A DNA stretch of 64,000 nucleotides from Croceibacterium_B sp035470785 (GTDB lineage Bacteria > Pseudomonadota > Alphaproteobacteria > Sphingomonadales > Sphingomonadaceae), in contig DATIQN010000009.1 in assembly GCA_035470785.1 (NCBI GenBank), positions 1-64,000 on the forward strand, given 5' to 3'. Position 1 is the first letter of the stretch, and the number at the start of each line of letters is the position of its first letter. Below the pieces are notes generated by a model, which saw only the letters and a program-made list of their open reading frames with translations, was not told the origin of the DNA and did no database searches. The position numbers and the translations under genes were made by a program. Shown piece by piece: positions 51,726-61,157 of the stretch.

Positions 51726-53351
51726 ATGGCGCAGCCACGCATCCTTCTCGTCGTGGGCGGCGGAATCGCCGCCTACAAGGCCTGCGAGCTCGTCCGCCTT
51801 ATCAAGAAGGGCGGGGGCGAGGTTACCTGCGTGCTCACCTCGGGCGGGGCGCAATTCGTCACGCCGATGAGCCTGGCCGCGCTTTCCGGCAACCAGGTGT
51901 TCTCGAGCCTGTGGGATCTCAAGGACGAGGCCGAAATCGGCCATATCCAGCTCAGCCGCCAGGCCGACCTGGTCGTCGTCTGCCCTGCCACTGCCGATCT
52001 GATGGCCAAGATGGCTGCCGGGATCGCCGACGATCTCGGCACCACGCTGATCCTCGCCACCGACAAGCCGGTCCTCGCGGTCCCTGCGATGAACGTGCGC
52101 ATGTGGGAGCACGAGGCGACGCAGCGCAACGTCGGCTTGCTCAAGAAGGCCGGCGTGCGCGTGATGCCGCCCGAGGAAGGCGAGATGGCCTGCGGCGAGT
52201 TCGGCGCCGGCCGCCTGCCCGAACCCGAGATGGTCTGGCTCGAGATCGCCGACATGCTCGGGCTCGATCCGGGTGACGCGGGCCCCCAGCAAATCGCCGA
52301 TTACCTCGAGGCGCTCGAGCCCGAGGATGAACCTGAGGCGGAAGAAACGCATTCGCGCTTCGGCAGCCTCGGCGGGCTGCTTGCGTCGATCATCCCGCGC
52401 AGCACGCCGCGGCGGATCGAGGAGCACGAAGTCGAGTTCGACGAGACGGCGTTCGCAACCTTTGCCGACGAGCAAGAGGAGGTGCTGGCCGAGCCCGACC
52501 TGTCGGCCCCGATCCTGGCCAGGAAGGGCGCGGCCAAGGCCGCCCCGCCGACCGATGCGGAAGCGCTCAATCACGAGGTCAATCCCAACCAGGTCGCGCC
52601 CGAATCGGCCGCTCCGGTCGAGGCGCCCGCGCCGGTCGCCCAAGCCGAAGTGAAGGAAGCCGCGCCGGAACAGGCGTTCGTCGCGGATCCGGCCAACGAT
52701 CCCAAGAAGGGCCCGCTCAAGGGCAAGCACGTGCTGGTCACCGCCGGCCCGACTTACGAGCCGCTCGACCCCGTGCGCTACATCGCCAATCGTTCGAGCG
52801 GGAAGCAGGGCTTCGCCATCGCGGCCGCCGCCGCCGCTGCGGGCGCCAAGGTGACGCTGGTCTCCGGCCCGGTCCATCTCGAAACGCCGCCGGGGGTCAA
52901 GCGCATCGACGTCGAAAGCGCGGAGCAGATGGCCAAGGCGGTAAAGACCGCGCTGCCCGCCGACGTCGCGGTGCTGGTGGCCGCGGTGGCCGACTGGCGG
53001 ACCAAGGAATACCTGCCCTACAAGCTCAAGAAGCGCGGCGACGCCCCCCCGGCGCTGCTGCTGACGGAAAACCCGGACATCCTGGTGTCGGTGGCCGGAG
53101 ACCGCAAGCGCCCCAAGCTGGTGATCGGCTTCGCCGCCGAGACAGAAGAGCTGCTGTCCAACGCGCGCAAGAAGCGCAAGAACAAGGGCGCCGACTGGAT
53201 CGTCGCCAACGACGTATCGGGCGACGTGATGGGAGGGGCCGACAACCAAGTCACACTGGTCAAGGAAAACGGCGAGGAAACCTGGGATCCGATGAGCAAG
53301 ATGGACGTGGCCAAGCGACTGGTCGAACGGATCGTCGATGAGCTTGCCTGA
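51726..53351 (+). CDS. coaBC: Bifunctional CoaBC with an unusually long interdomain linker
   Basis: 541 aa, where CoaBC is usually near 400. The CoaC flavoprotein domain is intact (GGGIAAYKACELVRL, PAMNVRMWEHEATQRN, PEEGEMACGEFGAGR), as is CoaB (TAGPTYEPLDPVRYIANRSSGKQG, and the C-terminal VANDVSGDVMGG). Between them, residues about 190-330 are acidic, Ala/Pro/Glu-rich and probably disordered, with a short helix-like island FGSLGGLLASIIPRSTPRRI. It makes 4'-phosphopantetheine from 4'-phosphopantothenate and cysteine. Dut overlaps its 3' end by 14 nt. Confidence 0.94.
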   Translation: MAQPRILLVVGGGIAAYKACELVRLIKKGGGEVTCVLTSGGAQFVTPMSLAALSGNQVFSSLWDLKDEAEIGHIQLSRQADLVVVCPATADLMAKMAAGIADDLGTTLILATDKPVLAVPAMNVRMWEHEATQRNVGLLKKAGVRVMPPEEGEMACGEFGAGRLPEPEMVWLEIADMLGLDPGDAGPQQIADYLEALEPEDEPEAEETHSRFGSLGGLLASIIPRSTPRRIEEHEVEFDETAFATFADEQEEVLAEPDLSAPILARKGAAKAAPPTDAEALNHEVNPNQVAPESAAPVEAPAPVAQAEVKEAAPEQAFVADPANDPKKGPLKGKHVLVTAGPTYEPLDPVRYIANRSSGKQGFAIAAAAAAAGAKVTLVSGPVHLETPPGVKRIDVESAEQMAKAVKTALPADVAVLVAAVADWRTKEYLPYKLKKRGDAPPALLLTENPDILVSVAGDRKRPKLVIGFAAETEELLSNARKKRKNKGADWIVANDVSGDVMGGADNQVTLVKENGEETWDPMSKMDVAKRLVERIVDELA

Positions 53352-53802
53352 AGGCGTGGCCGTCCAGATCAAGCGGTTGCCGCACGGCGAAGGCCTCGAT
53401 CTCCCGCGTTATGCCACCGCCGGCGCCGCCGGTATGGACGTGCTTTCGGCGGAGGACGTGACACTGGCGCCGGGTGCCCGCCATGCTGTCGCCACCGGCC
53501 TCGCGGTCGCCATCCCGCCGGGTTACGAAATCCAGGTCCGCCCGCGCTCAGGCCTCGCCCTCAAGCACGGCATCGGCGTGCCCAACACGCCGGGCACGAT
53601 CGATTCAGACTATCGCGGCGAGCTCAAGGTGATCCTGATCAACCACGGGCGCGAACCGTTCGCGATCCATCGCGGCGACCGCATCGCCCAGCTGGTCCTC
53701 GCGCCGGTCACGCTGGCGGAATGGGACGAGGTCGCCGAGCTCGATGACACGGCGCGCGGCGCTGGCGGGTTCGGGTCGACCGGGGGTCACGGAGCGCTCT
53801 AA
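53338..53802 (+). CDS. dut: dUTP diphosphatase
   Basis: 154 aa trimeric dUTPase. Five motifs: AGAAGMDV, PRSGLALK, GTIDSDYRGELKVIL, RGDRIAQLVL, and the C-terminal GFGSTGG. It hydrolyses dUTP to dUMP. It starts inside the end of coaBC (14-nt overlap), as in many proteobacteria. Confidence 0.97.
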   Translation: MSLPEGVAVQIKRLPHGEGLDLPRYATAGAAGMDVLSAEDVTLAPGARHAVATGLAVAIPPGYEIQVRPRSGLALKHGIGVPNTPGTIDSDYRGELKVILINHGREPFAIHRGDRIAQLVLAPVTLAEWDEVAELDDTARGAGGFGSTGGHGAL

Positions 53803-53810
53803 GGCCGCGT

Positions 53811-54698
53811 TCAGGACCAGTGATAATTGATGAAGATGATCGAGGCGCGGAACAGCGCCTTCACCGGGTTGCCCTGCGCATCGTGCGCCGGCTTGAACCG
53901 CGCCACGGTCTTGAGCGCCTCGCAGGAATCCTCGCCAAATTGGGGCAACCAGGTCGACACTTGCACGACGCAATCGCGCGCGCGACCCTTCTCGTCGACC
54001 GTCATGCGCACTTCGGTCATGCCGCTGATGAGATTGAGCAGCGCGACGTTCGGATACTTCATGTGCCAATTGGCTTCGCCTGGATGCAGCAGCTCCGGCT
54101 GCGTCGCCACCGTGGCTCCGGCGGAAGCCGCGGCGCTCCATTTCGCTTCGAGAGCCCGGGTGCAAGCGTCGAGCCGGTCGATTGCACCCGTCATGTCGCC
54201 GAGTTGAAAGGTCAACGGGCCGGAGTTGGGCACCTGAAGCGAGAGGACTTGCGCCGAGCGATCGATTGTGGCGGCGGTCTGCGCGACGGCGCCTTGGTAG
54301 TAGTAAATTTCCCCATATTGCCCGACATCGTGCCAACTCGCGGCGAAGACCGCCGTCCCCACGCCGTTCCATTTGCCTAGGATCGCGTAGGTATCCTTCG
54401 AGGGCAGCGCGCTGCCAAACCTGACTTGCGCGACTTCGGCACGCTGCGGAAGCAACGGAAGCGCGGGGCTGCGGACCACGACATGATAGGGCGTAGTCAT
54501 GCCGAAAGACTGGATCAGTACTTCGGCTTTCTGTCCGTCGGCGTCGATGGAGCGAGAGATGTAACAATTTTCAGGAGCTTGCCCGAGCACCCAGGCGTCG
54601 CCTTGCACAGCCGGCGCTTGCGCCGGCGCCGGTCCGGTCAGTGCCGCCAGAGCCGCAGCGGCAACCCATGCGGCGATCGATCCCGCTGAAATTCGCAT
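53811..54698 (-). CDS. Exported protein with a TonB-C-like domain
   Basis: 295 aa. The signal peptide starts MRISAGSIAAWVAAAALAAL with ATG 54698, 8 nt after GGGGGAGG. A mixed beta domain of about 190 residues follows. The last 80 residues (NVALLNLISGMTEVRMTVDEKGRARDC, FKPAHDAQGNPVKALFR) resemble the TonB C-terminal fold. No membrane anchor like TonB itself. Function unknown. Converges on dut. Confidence 0.68.
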   Translation of the reverse strand: MRISAGSIAAWVAAAALAALTGPAPAQAPAVQGDAWVLGQAPENCYISRSIDADGQKAEVLIQSFGMTTPYHVVVRSPALPLLPQRAEVAQVRFGSALPSKDTYAILGKWNGVGTAVFAASWHDVGQYGEIYYYQGAVAQTAATIDRSAQVLSLQVPNSGPLTFQLGDMTGAIDRLDACTRALEAKWSAAASAGATVATQPELLHPGEANWHMKYPNVALLNLISGMTEVRMTVDEKGRARDCVVQVSTWLPQFGEDSCEALKTVARFKPAHDAQGNPVKALFRASIIFINYHWS

Positions 54699-54767
54699 GC
54701 CCGTGTCCTCCCCCAAGAAGAGGATGACCTAGCGGCGCAGCCAGCACAAGGCCTTGCGGCAAACGAA

Positions 54768-54795
54768 AAGGGCGGGCCGCGATCGGCCCGCCCTT
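54768..54795 (-). terminator. Strong hairpin terminator of the DUF4136 lipoprotein gene
   Basis: AAGGGCGGGCC and GGCCCGCCCTT (11 bp) around a 6-nt loop, then a short T-rich tail (TCGTTT) on the minus strand. It lies 24 nt after the gene's stop. Confidence 0.8.
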
Positions 54796-54819
54796 GTCAT
54801 TTCCACGACTCTCGGCGTT

Positions 54820-55518
54820 TCAGTAGCCGCGCTTCACCGGCTTCTTTTCCGGTGCGATCGAGATGCGCACGGTCTCGCCCGAGTTGCCCGGGAAGTCGGT
54901 GAACATTGCCTCGACCAGGTTCGGCACGAGGTACTGCAGGTGGTTCGAGGTCGAAACCGCCTCGGCCTTGCCTTCGAACAGCCGGGCGCCGTCCGCCGCG
55001 CGGTCGATCTTCAGGTCGATGCCGCTGGTGTAGACGGTATAGCTTTCGATGTCGGGACCGCCGAAGAACGGATCGTACCAGCCGAAGCCCCACGGGGCGT
55101 ACGGATAGCCGATGTACCCGTGCCCGTGATACCCGCGATAAAATCCGGGGTAGCTGTACCAGGACGAGTAGAACGGATCGTAGAACCCGGGCGTCGTGGT
55201 CACCCGTTCGCGGCCGTGGTCGACTCCGTAGCCGAAGCGCACGAGCAGGGTCGCCTGCGCCGGATTGTCGACCGGGCGGTAGCCCAGCGATGCGAGGTGG
55301 TCGGCGACGTGCTGCGCGTACTGGTGGAACTCGAGGCCGTTGGCCAGCGCGGGGTCTTCGGGCACGACGGTGAACGTCTGCCCCGTGGGCGCAGGAAGCT
55401 GGCTCGAGAAGTGCGAGACGTTGGCGTTGAACGGTGCTTCGCAGGCGGCGAGGCCGGCAAGCGCCAGCGACACCAGGGCGACTTTCACCGCGCGGCCGAA
55501 GGTGGAAGTGATCTGCAT
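54820..55518 (-). CDS. DUF4136 family lipoprotein
   Basis: 232 aa from ATG 55518 (GAGAGAGG lies upstream). Lipobox LAGLAAC (Cys about 26) marks it for outer membrane anchoring. The DUF4136 core follows: EFHQYAQHVADHLASLGY, QATLLVRFGYG, a tyrosine/proline/glycine-rich central loop, IDLKIDRAADGARLFEGKAEAVS and LVEAMFTDFPGNSG. Function unknown; it is the second DUF4136 protein in the window. Confidence 0.85.
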   Translation of the reverse strand: MQITSTFGRAVKVALVSLALAGLAACEAPFNANVSHFSSQLPAPTGQTFTVVPEDPALANGLEFHQYAQHVADHLASLGYRPVDNPAQATLLVRFGYGVDHGRERVTTTPGFYDPFYSSWYSYPGFYRGYHGHGYIGYPYAPWGFGWYDPFFGGPDIESYTVYTSGIDLKIDRAADGARLFEGKAEAVSTSNHLQYLVPNLVEAMFTDFPGNSGETVRISIAPEKKPVKRGY

Positions 55519-55703
55519 GGGTTCAACCTCTCTCACGTGGTAACCGCTCCCGCCATCCGGGGTTCACCGGATACGAGGCTTCAACGACAGTCCGTGCGAT
55601 AGATATGACGGGCTGAACCGCGATTGAATACAGCGATTGTGAAAAATGCTTTGTTTAGAGGTATTTGTCGTGAGCCCTGCAGCCTCCGCTATCAACAATC
55701 CCG

Positions 55704-56720
55704 CTAGCCGCGCACCAACCCGAGCGCGCTGTATGTCGCCGAAAGCGTCGACGCGCCCATGTCTCGCGCCTTGCTGGCGCCGCGGGCGAGGATCGCATCG
55801 AGCGATTCGCGGTCGTGGCGCAGCTCGTTGAAGCGCGCGGCGATCGGCGCGAGCACCTCGACCATCAGCTCGCCGAGCGCGGGCTTGAACGCGCCGAAGC
55901 CTTGCCCTCCGTGCTCGCCCAAAACGGCGTCGACCGTCTTGCCGGCGAGCGCGGCATAGATCGCCACCAGGTTGAGCGCTTCGGGCCGCCCCTCGAGCCC
56001 GGCGGCCTCGCTCGGCAGCGGCTCGGGATCGGTCTTGGCCTTCCTGACCTTGCGCATGATCTCGTCCGCATCGTCGCTCAGGTTGATCCGGCTCATCTCC
56101 GACGGGTCGGACTTGCTCATCTTCGCGGTCCCGTCGCGCAGGCTCATGATCCGCGCCGCGTCGGGCGGCACGATCGGCTCGGGCAGGGTGAACACGGGCG
56201 CATCTTCGCTGGCGAAGTCGTTGTTGAACTTCTGCGCGATGTCGCGGGCGAGCTCGAGGTGCTGCTTCTGGTCTTCGCCCACCGGCACGTGGGTCGCCTG
56301 GTAGAGCAGCACGTCGGCCGCCTGCAGCACCGGATAGGAGAACAGCGCCACGCTCTGCCCTTCGCGGTTCTTGCCCGCCTTGTCCTTCCACTGCGTCATG
56401 CGGTTGAGCCAGCCCATCCGCGCGGTGCCGCTCAGGAGCCATTGCAGCTCGGCGTGCGCGGGCACCTGCGCCTGATTGAACAGCACCGAGCGCTTGGGGT
56501 CGATGCCGCATGCGACCAGCGCCGCGGCCATTTCGAGGGTCGCCGCCTTCAGCTCGGCGGGATTGTGCGGCAGGCTGATCGCGTGGAGGTCGGCGAGGAA
56601 GAACAGGCACTCGCTGCCCGGCTCCATCTCGTCCTGCATCCGCACCCAGTTGCGGATCGCGCCAAGATAGTTGCCGAGGTGGAGGTTGCCGGTGGGCTGG
56701 ATGCCGGAAACGACGCGCAT
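55704..56720 (-). CDS. trpS: Tryptophanyl-tRNA synthetase
   Basis: 338 aa class I synthetase. The HIGH-type motif is PTGNLHLGNYLGA (residues 10-22) and the KMSKS motif is KMSKSDPSE. It charges tRNA-Trp. Preceded by a CTGCCCG/CGGGCAG hairpin in the 184-nt gap after murJ. The downstream 185-nt stretch to the DUF4136 gene shows no gene. Confidence 0.96.
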   Translation of the reverse strand: MRVVSGIQPTGNLHLGNYLGAIRNWVRMQDEMEPGSECLFFLADLHAISLPHNPAELKAATLEMAAALVACGIDPKRSVLFNQAQVPAHAELQWLLSGTARMGWLNRMTQWKDKAGKNREGQSVALFSYPVLQAADVLLYQATHVPVGEDQKQHLELARDIAQKFNNDFASEDAPVFTLPEPIVPPDAARIMSLRDGTAKMSKSDPSEMSRINLSDDADEIMRKVRKAKTDPEPLPSEAAGLEGRPEALNLVAIYAALAGKTVDAVLGEHGGQGFGAFKPALGELMVEVLAPIAARFNELRHDRESLDAILARGASKARDMGASTLSATYSALGLVRG

Positions 56721-56904
56721 GATTTTGGCCTTTTTGGAAATTAGATCAGAGATGGCTGCCCGTTCGGCCGGGCAGGAGCGCTAGCTCAGGCGCGCCATCG
56801 CCAGGCCGCCCGGCCGCAAACCGCAAGGCGCAGCGCTGTCCGTTCGAGGAGGGCGGATCGGTCCATGCGCGCGCCAATATCACAAAGGACGCTGCGCGAA
56901 ACCC

Positions 56905-58488
56905 CTAGTCCGCGGGCGGGGCCGGCGCTCGCTTGCGGCGGAGGAACTGAAGATCGTCGCGGCTGAATGCGCCGAGCGCGAATGTGGCGACGGCGTAAAT
57001 CATCGCGCCCGCGCCGCACAGGACGAGCAGCGCGGCGAACCGCACCATCCAGGTGCCATGGGTGTAAGGCATGATCGGTCCTCGCAGGAACCAGATCACC
57101 GCCCCCATCGCCAGTGCGGAAAGCAACAGGCGCCAGGCGCGGCGCTTCAGCCGGGCGTCCGGCACGAAATGGCCGCGCTTGCGCAAGGTTGCGTAAAGCA
57201 GCCAGACATTGACCGACGAGGCGATCGCGGTCGCCAGCGGCGGCCCCATGTGCGCGAGGGGCAGGATCAGCGCGAGGTTGAGAATCAGGTTCACGACCAT
57301 CGACAGCACGGCGTAGCGCACCGGCGTTCGCGTATCCTGCCGGGCATAATACCCTGGCGTCAGCACCTTCACGAGCACGTAGCTCGGCAGGCCGATGGAA
57401 AAGGCGGCCAGCGCCTGCGCCGTGTAATGGGTGTCGGTGGGGTTGAAGCGGCCATAGCCGAACAAGGCTGATGCGATGGGCTCGCCGCACAGCACCAGGC
57501 CTACGGTCGCGGGCAGGGTCAGTAGCAAAGCCAGCTCGAGCCCGCGGTTCTGCGTCTCGATCGCGGCCTGTTCCTGGCCGGAGCCGAGCTGGCGCGAGAT
57601 GGTCGGCAGCAATACCGTGCCCAGGCCAATGCCGATCAGGCCGAGCGGAAGCTGGTTCAGCCGATCGGCCATGTAGATGTAGGTCACCGAGCCGTGCGAC
57701 AGCAGCGCCGCCGCGAGCGCGGTCGAGATCACCAAGTTGATCTGCACCGCCCCGGCGCCGGCCGCCGCAGGCCAGATCAGCGCCAGCAGGCGCTTGACGT
57801 CGGGATCGAGACGCGGAAGCCGCGGCTTGAGCCGGACCCCCAGCTGGCGGCACGCCATCCCCAGCCAGATCAGCTGCAGCAGGCCCGAAACCGTCACGGC
57901 AATCGCCTGGGTGCGCGCGGTGATCAGCGGATCGGCGGAGTGAAAACCGAGCAGGGCGACGATCAGCGTCAAGTTGAGCAGGATCGGCGCCGCGGCGTTG
58001 ACCCAGAACTTGTGCAGCGAGTTGAGGATGCCGCCGAACAGCGAGACCAGACTGATCAGCATCAGGTAGGGGATGGTGATCCGCGACAGCATGACCGCAA
58101 AGGCGAACTGCTCGTGGCTCACGCCGTGGAACTTGCCCGACAGCGCTAGCGTCACCGGCCAGGCGAACACCTCGAGCACGACGGTCATGACGATCAGCAC
58201 CGGCAGCAACACCGCCATCGCCCGTTCGGCAAAGGCGATCCCGGCCGGCAGGCCCGGCCCGTCGGGATCCGAGACCTTGTGGTTGAACATCGGAATGAAC
58301 GCCGACGCGAACGCCCCTTCCGCAAACAGCGCGCGGAACATGTTAGGCAGACGGAAGGCGACCAGGAACGCATCCGAGGCGAAGCTGGCGCCGATGTAGC
58401 GCGCGAACAGCGAATCGCGCACGAGGCCGAGGATGCGGCTGAGCAGCGTCAGCCCGCCGATCGTTCCGACGTTGCGAACCAGGCTCAC
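56905..58488 (-). CDS. murJ: Lipid II flippase MurJ
   Basis: 527 aa, 14 membrane helices, MATE/MOP fold. Starts VGTIGGLTLLSRILGLVRDSLFARYIG, with FRLPNMFRALFAEGAFASAFIPMF. It flips lipid II for peptidoglycan synthesis. It follows secB on the same strand with 76 nt between. Confidence 0.95.
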   Translation of the reverse strand: MSLVRNVGTIGGLTLLSRILGLVRDSLFARYIGASFASDAFLVAFRLPNMFRALFAEGAFASAFIPMFNHKVSDPDGPGLPAGIAFAERAMAVLLPVLIVMTVVLEVFAWPVTLALSGKFHGVSHEQFAFAVMLSRITIPYLMLISLVSLFGGILNSLHKFWVNAAAPILLNLTLIVALLGFHSADPLITARTQAIAVTVSGLLQLIWLGMACRQLGVRLKPRLPRLDPDVKRLLALIWPAAAGAGAVQINLVISTALAAALLSHGSVTYIYMADRLNQLPLGLIGIGLGTVLLPTISRQLGSGQEQAAIETQNRGLELALLLTLPATVGLVLCGEPIASALFGYGRFNPTDTHYTAQALAAFSIGLPSYVLVKVLTPGYYARQDTRTPVRYAVLSMVVNLILNLALILPLAHMGPPLATAIASSVNVWLLYATLRKRGHFVPDARLKRRAWRLLLSALAMGAVIWFLRGPIMPYTHGTWMVRFAALLVLCGAGAMIYAVATFALGAFSRDDLQFLRRKRAPAPPAD

Positions 58489-58564
58489 GCGGCGGTTTCC
58501 CTTCCCATTCGCCCGGAGTGTAGAGTGTCTATCACCTCAGCGCGAACGCGAAGGGAGCGCGCGA

Positions 58565-59077
58565 TCAGGCCTCGCCCGCGGGTTCGCCGACTTCCTGCTG
58601 CTGCGCCTGGAGTTGCTGCAAGTAGATCGCGCCGAAGTCGATCGGATCGAGCACCAGCGGAGCGAAGCCCGCGTCGCGCGTCGCGTCGGCGATCACCCGG
58701 CGGGCGAACGGGAACAGGAAGCGCGGCGCCTCGGAATAGATGAACGCGTGCTTGTGCTCGTCGGGCATGTTGCGCATGCCGACCAGCCCGCAATAGGCCA
58801 GTTCGACGATATAGGCGGTGCCCTGCTGCATCTTGGCGGTGACCGAGATCCGCAGCGTCACTTCCTGCACTTCATCGCTGATGATCCGCCCGGCGATGTT
58901 GAACTGCACGTCGAGCTCGGGGGTCTCGGTCCAGGCGAACGAATCCGGCGCCTTGGGGTTTTCGACCGAAAGGTCCTTCACGTATTGCGTGATGATCCCG
59001 GCGACCGGCGCCGTGTCGGCGCCATTGCCGTTCGACTGCGGATTGAGATCGGTGAGGACGTCGCCTTCTTCGGCCAT
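58565..59077 (-). CDS. secB: Protein-export chaperone SecB
   Basis: 170 aa. YVKDLSVENPKAPDSF, the hydrophobic groove strands, VEVTLRISVTA-like VQEVTLRISVTAKM, and PRFLFPFARRVIADATRDAGFAPL are diagnostic. Homotetramer that keeps preproteins unfolded and hands them to SecA. The acidic C-terminal tail is GEPAGEA. Start at 59077 by family match. Confidence 0.95.
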   Translation of the reverse strand: MAEEGDVLTDLNPQSNGNGADTAPVAGIITQYVKDLSVENPKAPDSFAWTETPELDVQFNIAGRIISDEVQEVTLRISVTAKMQQGTAYIVELAYCGLVGMRNMPDEHKHAFIYSEAPRFLFPFARRVIADATRDAGFAPLVLDPIDFGAIYLQQLQAQQQEVGEPAGEA

Positions 59078-59288
59078 GAACTGGTTCTTTCTTGTCGGAA
59101 TGGGTCGAATTTCGCGCCGCGACTAGCAGCCGTGTGACACGCCCGCAACGGAAACGGACCGAGCGCTCGCGAATTGCGGCAGTGCGGACATTCCGGAGTT
59201 GTTCATTTGTAATTCGCTCCTATCTCGGGCACAATCGGAACTAAGAGCCCACCGGGTGCTTTTCCGGGTGAAACGGGACTGTAGTGTA

Positions 59289-59945
59289 GTGATTTACGAG
59301 ATCGTCATCCTCGCCATGATCGCGGCCTTCCTGGGCTTGCGGCTCTATTCGGTGCTCGGCCGCCGGGCGGAGCACGAGGAAGAGCCGATTCCGCAGCGCT
59401 TCGACGCCGGCGAGGGAGCCAACGCGCCCAAGCCCGTCCTCCCTCCGGGCCAGCAGACTTTGCGTCCGCAGCGCGAACTTAGCGGCGTTCCGGCGGCGAC
59501 CGAGCGCGGCATTCGCGAAATCGCCGCGGCCGACCGCCGTTTCGACCTGCTGCCGTTCATCGATGGCGCCAAGGCGGCTTACGAGATGATCCTCGAAGCG
59601 TTCTGGCGCGGCGACAAGGCCGAGCTCAATCAGCATTGCGACCGCGACGTCTATGACAGCTTCGCCGCGGCCATCGATGCGCGCGAGGCAGCCGGCGAGA
59701 CGCTCGACAATCGCCTGATCCGGATCGAGGAAACCTCGATCCATTCGGCTACCCTCGACGGCAAGATCGCCCGCATCGCGGTGCGCTTCGTCGCCGATAT
59801 CGCCACGGTCACGCGCGACAAGAACGGCACCGTCATCGCCGGCTCGCTCGACGACGCAATCGAAAGCCGCGACATCTGGACCTTCAAGCGCGACGTCACC
59901 TCCGCCGGCCCCGACTGGGTGCTCGACGAAACCGACGAGGGCTGA
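59289..59945 (+). CDS. Tim44 domain membrane-anchored protein
   Basis: 218 aa from a GTG (59289). One N-terminal helix (VIYEIVILAMIAAFLGLRLYSVLG), a proline-rich linker, then the Tim44-like domain (FIDGAKAAYEMILEAFWRGDKAELNQH). Alphaproteobacterial Tim44-like proteins sit at the inner membrane; their role is not established. Divergent from secB; followed by mltA after 9 nt. Confidence 0.85.
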   Translation: MIYEIVILAMIAAFLGLRLYSVLGRRAEHEEEPIPQRFDAGEGANAPKPVLPPGQQTLRPQRELSGVPAATERGIREIAAADRRFDLLPFIDGAKAAYEMILEAFWRGDKAELNQHCDRDVYDSFAAAIDAREAAGETLDNRLIRIEETSIHSATLDGKIARIAVRFVADIATVTRDKNGTVIAGSLDDAIESRDIWTFKRDVTSAGPDWVLDETDEG

Positions 59946-59954
59946 TGGCCTGAC

Positions 59955-61157
59955 ATGTCGGGGAGGGGTCGCGGGCTGATCGGCAGATACGCCGCCGCCT
60001 TCGCCACCATCCTGCTGCTCGGCAGCTGCGGTCCGCTGATCCCGCCCGGTGAACAGCCCCGCCCGCCGGTTGCGCCCGCTCCCGCCAATGCGCTGCTTGC
60101 CGGCATTGCCGCTGGTCCTTCCATCGCGTCGTACGGCCTTGCGCAGGTGAAAGCCTCGGCTGCGCTGGCGTCGTTCCAGCAAAGCTGCCGGCAATTGCTC
60201 CGCCGCGAGGACAAGAGCGGCCTGACCCGGCCCGAGGACTGGCAAGGCGCTTGCACCGCCGCGGCGAGCTGGCCGCGCGACGATGCCGTGCGCTTCTTCG
60301 ACAGCTATTTCGAGACGGCCCGCGTCGGCGACGGCAAGAGCTTCGTCACCGGGTACTACGAACCCGAGATCGCCGGCCAGCGCACCCAAGGGCCGGGGTT
60401 CGCGGTGCCGGTCTACGGGCTGCCGAGCGACCTCGTGCGCGGCTGGCCGGACGACACTCCGCCCGAACAGCGCACCGGCAAGGGCCAGCTCGGCCGCTAT
60501 GACGAAAGCGGCAAGTTCGTTCCCTACTACAGCCGCGCCGAAATCGAGGGCGGGGCGCTCGCCGGCAAGGCGCCCGTGATTGCCTGGGTCGCCGATCCGA
60601 TCGAGCTGTTCTTTCTCGAAATCCAGGGCTCGGGCCGGTTGCGCGCGCCCGACGGCAGCGTGATGCAGCTCGGCTATGCGGGGCAGAACGGGCGTGGCTA
60701 CACGGCGCTCGGGCAGGTGATGAAGCAGCGCGGGCTGATCGGCGAGGGCACGGCCTATCCCACGTCGATGCAGGGGATCATCCAGTATCTTCGCGACCAT
60801 CCGGCCGAGGCGAAAGGCCTTATGGACCTCAACGAGAGCTGGGTGTTTTTCCAAGAGTTGCCCGGCGACAGCCCGATCGGCTCGCTCGGGGTGCCGGTGC
60901 GGCCGCAAACCTCGGTCGCCGCAGATCCGGCGTTCGTGCCGCTCGGCGCGCCGGTGCTGATCGACGCCGACCGGCCGGAAGTGAACGGTCTGTGGGTGGC
61001 GCAGGACGTCGGCGGCGCGATCAAGGGCGCCAACCGCTTCGACAGCTTCTGGGGCGCGGGCGATCAGGCGCGGCAGGTCGCCGGGGGAATGAGCGCGCGT
61101 GGGCAGGCGCTGGTGCTGGTCCCCAAGGGCACACTCGCGCGCCTCAATGCGCGATGA
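59955..61157 (+). CDS. mltA: Membrane-bound lytic transglycosylase A
   Basis: 400 aa lipoprotein: signal with lipobox LLLGSC (Cys about 25). The MltA barrel has GKSFVTGYYEPEIAGQ and PIELFFLEIQGSGRL; the 3D domain ends with VAQDVGGAIKGANRFDSFWGAGDQA, containing the catalytic Asp region. It cleaves glycan strands. It overlaps the Smr gene (ATGA). Confidence 0.93.
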   Translation: MSGRGRGLIGRYAAAFATILLLGSCGPLIPPGEQPRPPVAPAPANALLAGIAAGPSIASYGLAQVKASAALASFQQSCRQLLRREDKSGLTRPEDWQGACTAAASWPRDDAVRFFDSYFETARVGDGKSFVTGYYEPEIAGQRTQGPGFAVPVYGLPSDLVRGWPDDTPPEQRTGKGQLGRYDESGKFVPYYSRAEIEGGALAGKAPVIAWVADPIELFFLEIQGSGRLRAPDGSVMQLGYAGQNGRGYTALGQVMKQRGLIGEGTAYPTSMQGIIQYLRDHPAEAKGLMDLNESWVFFQELPGDSPIGSLGVPVRPQTSVAADPAFVPLGAPVLIDADRPEVNGLWVAQDVGGAIKGANRFDSFWGAGDQARQVAGGMSARGQALVLVPKGTLARLNAR

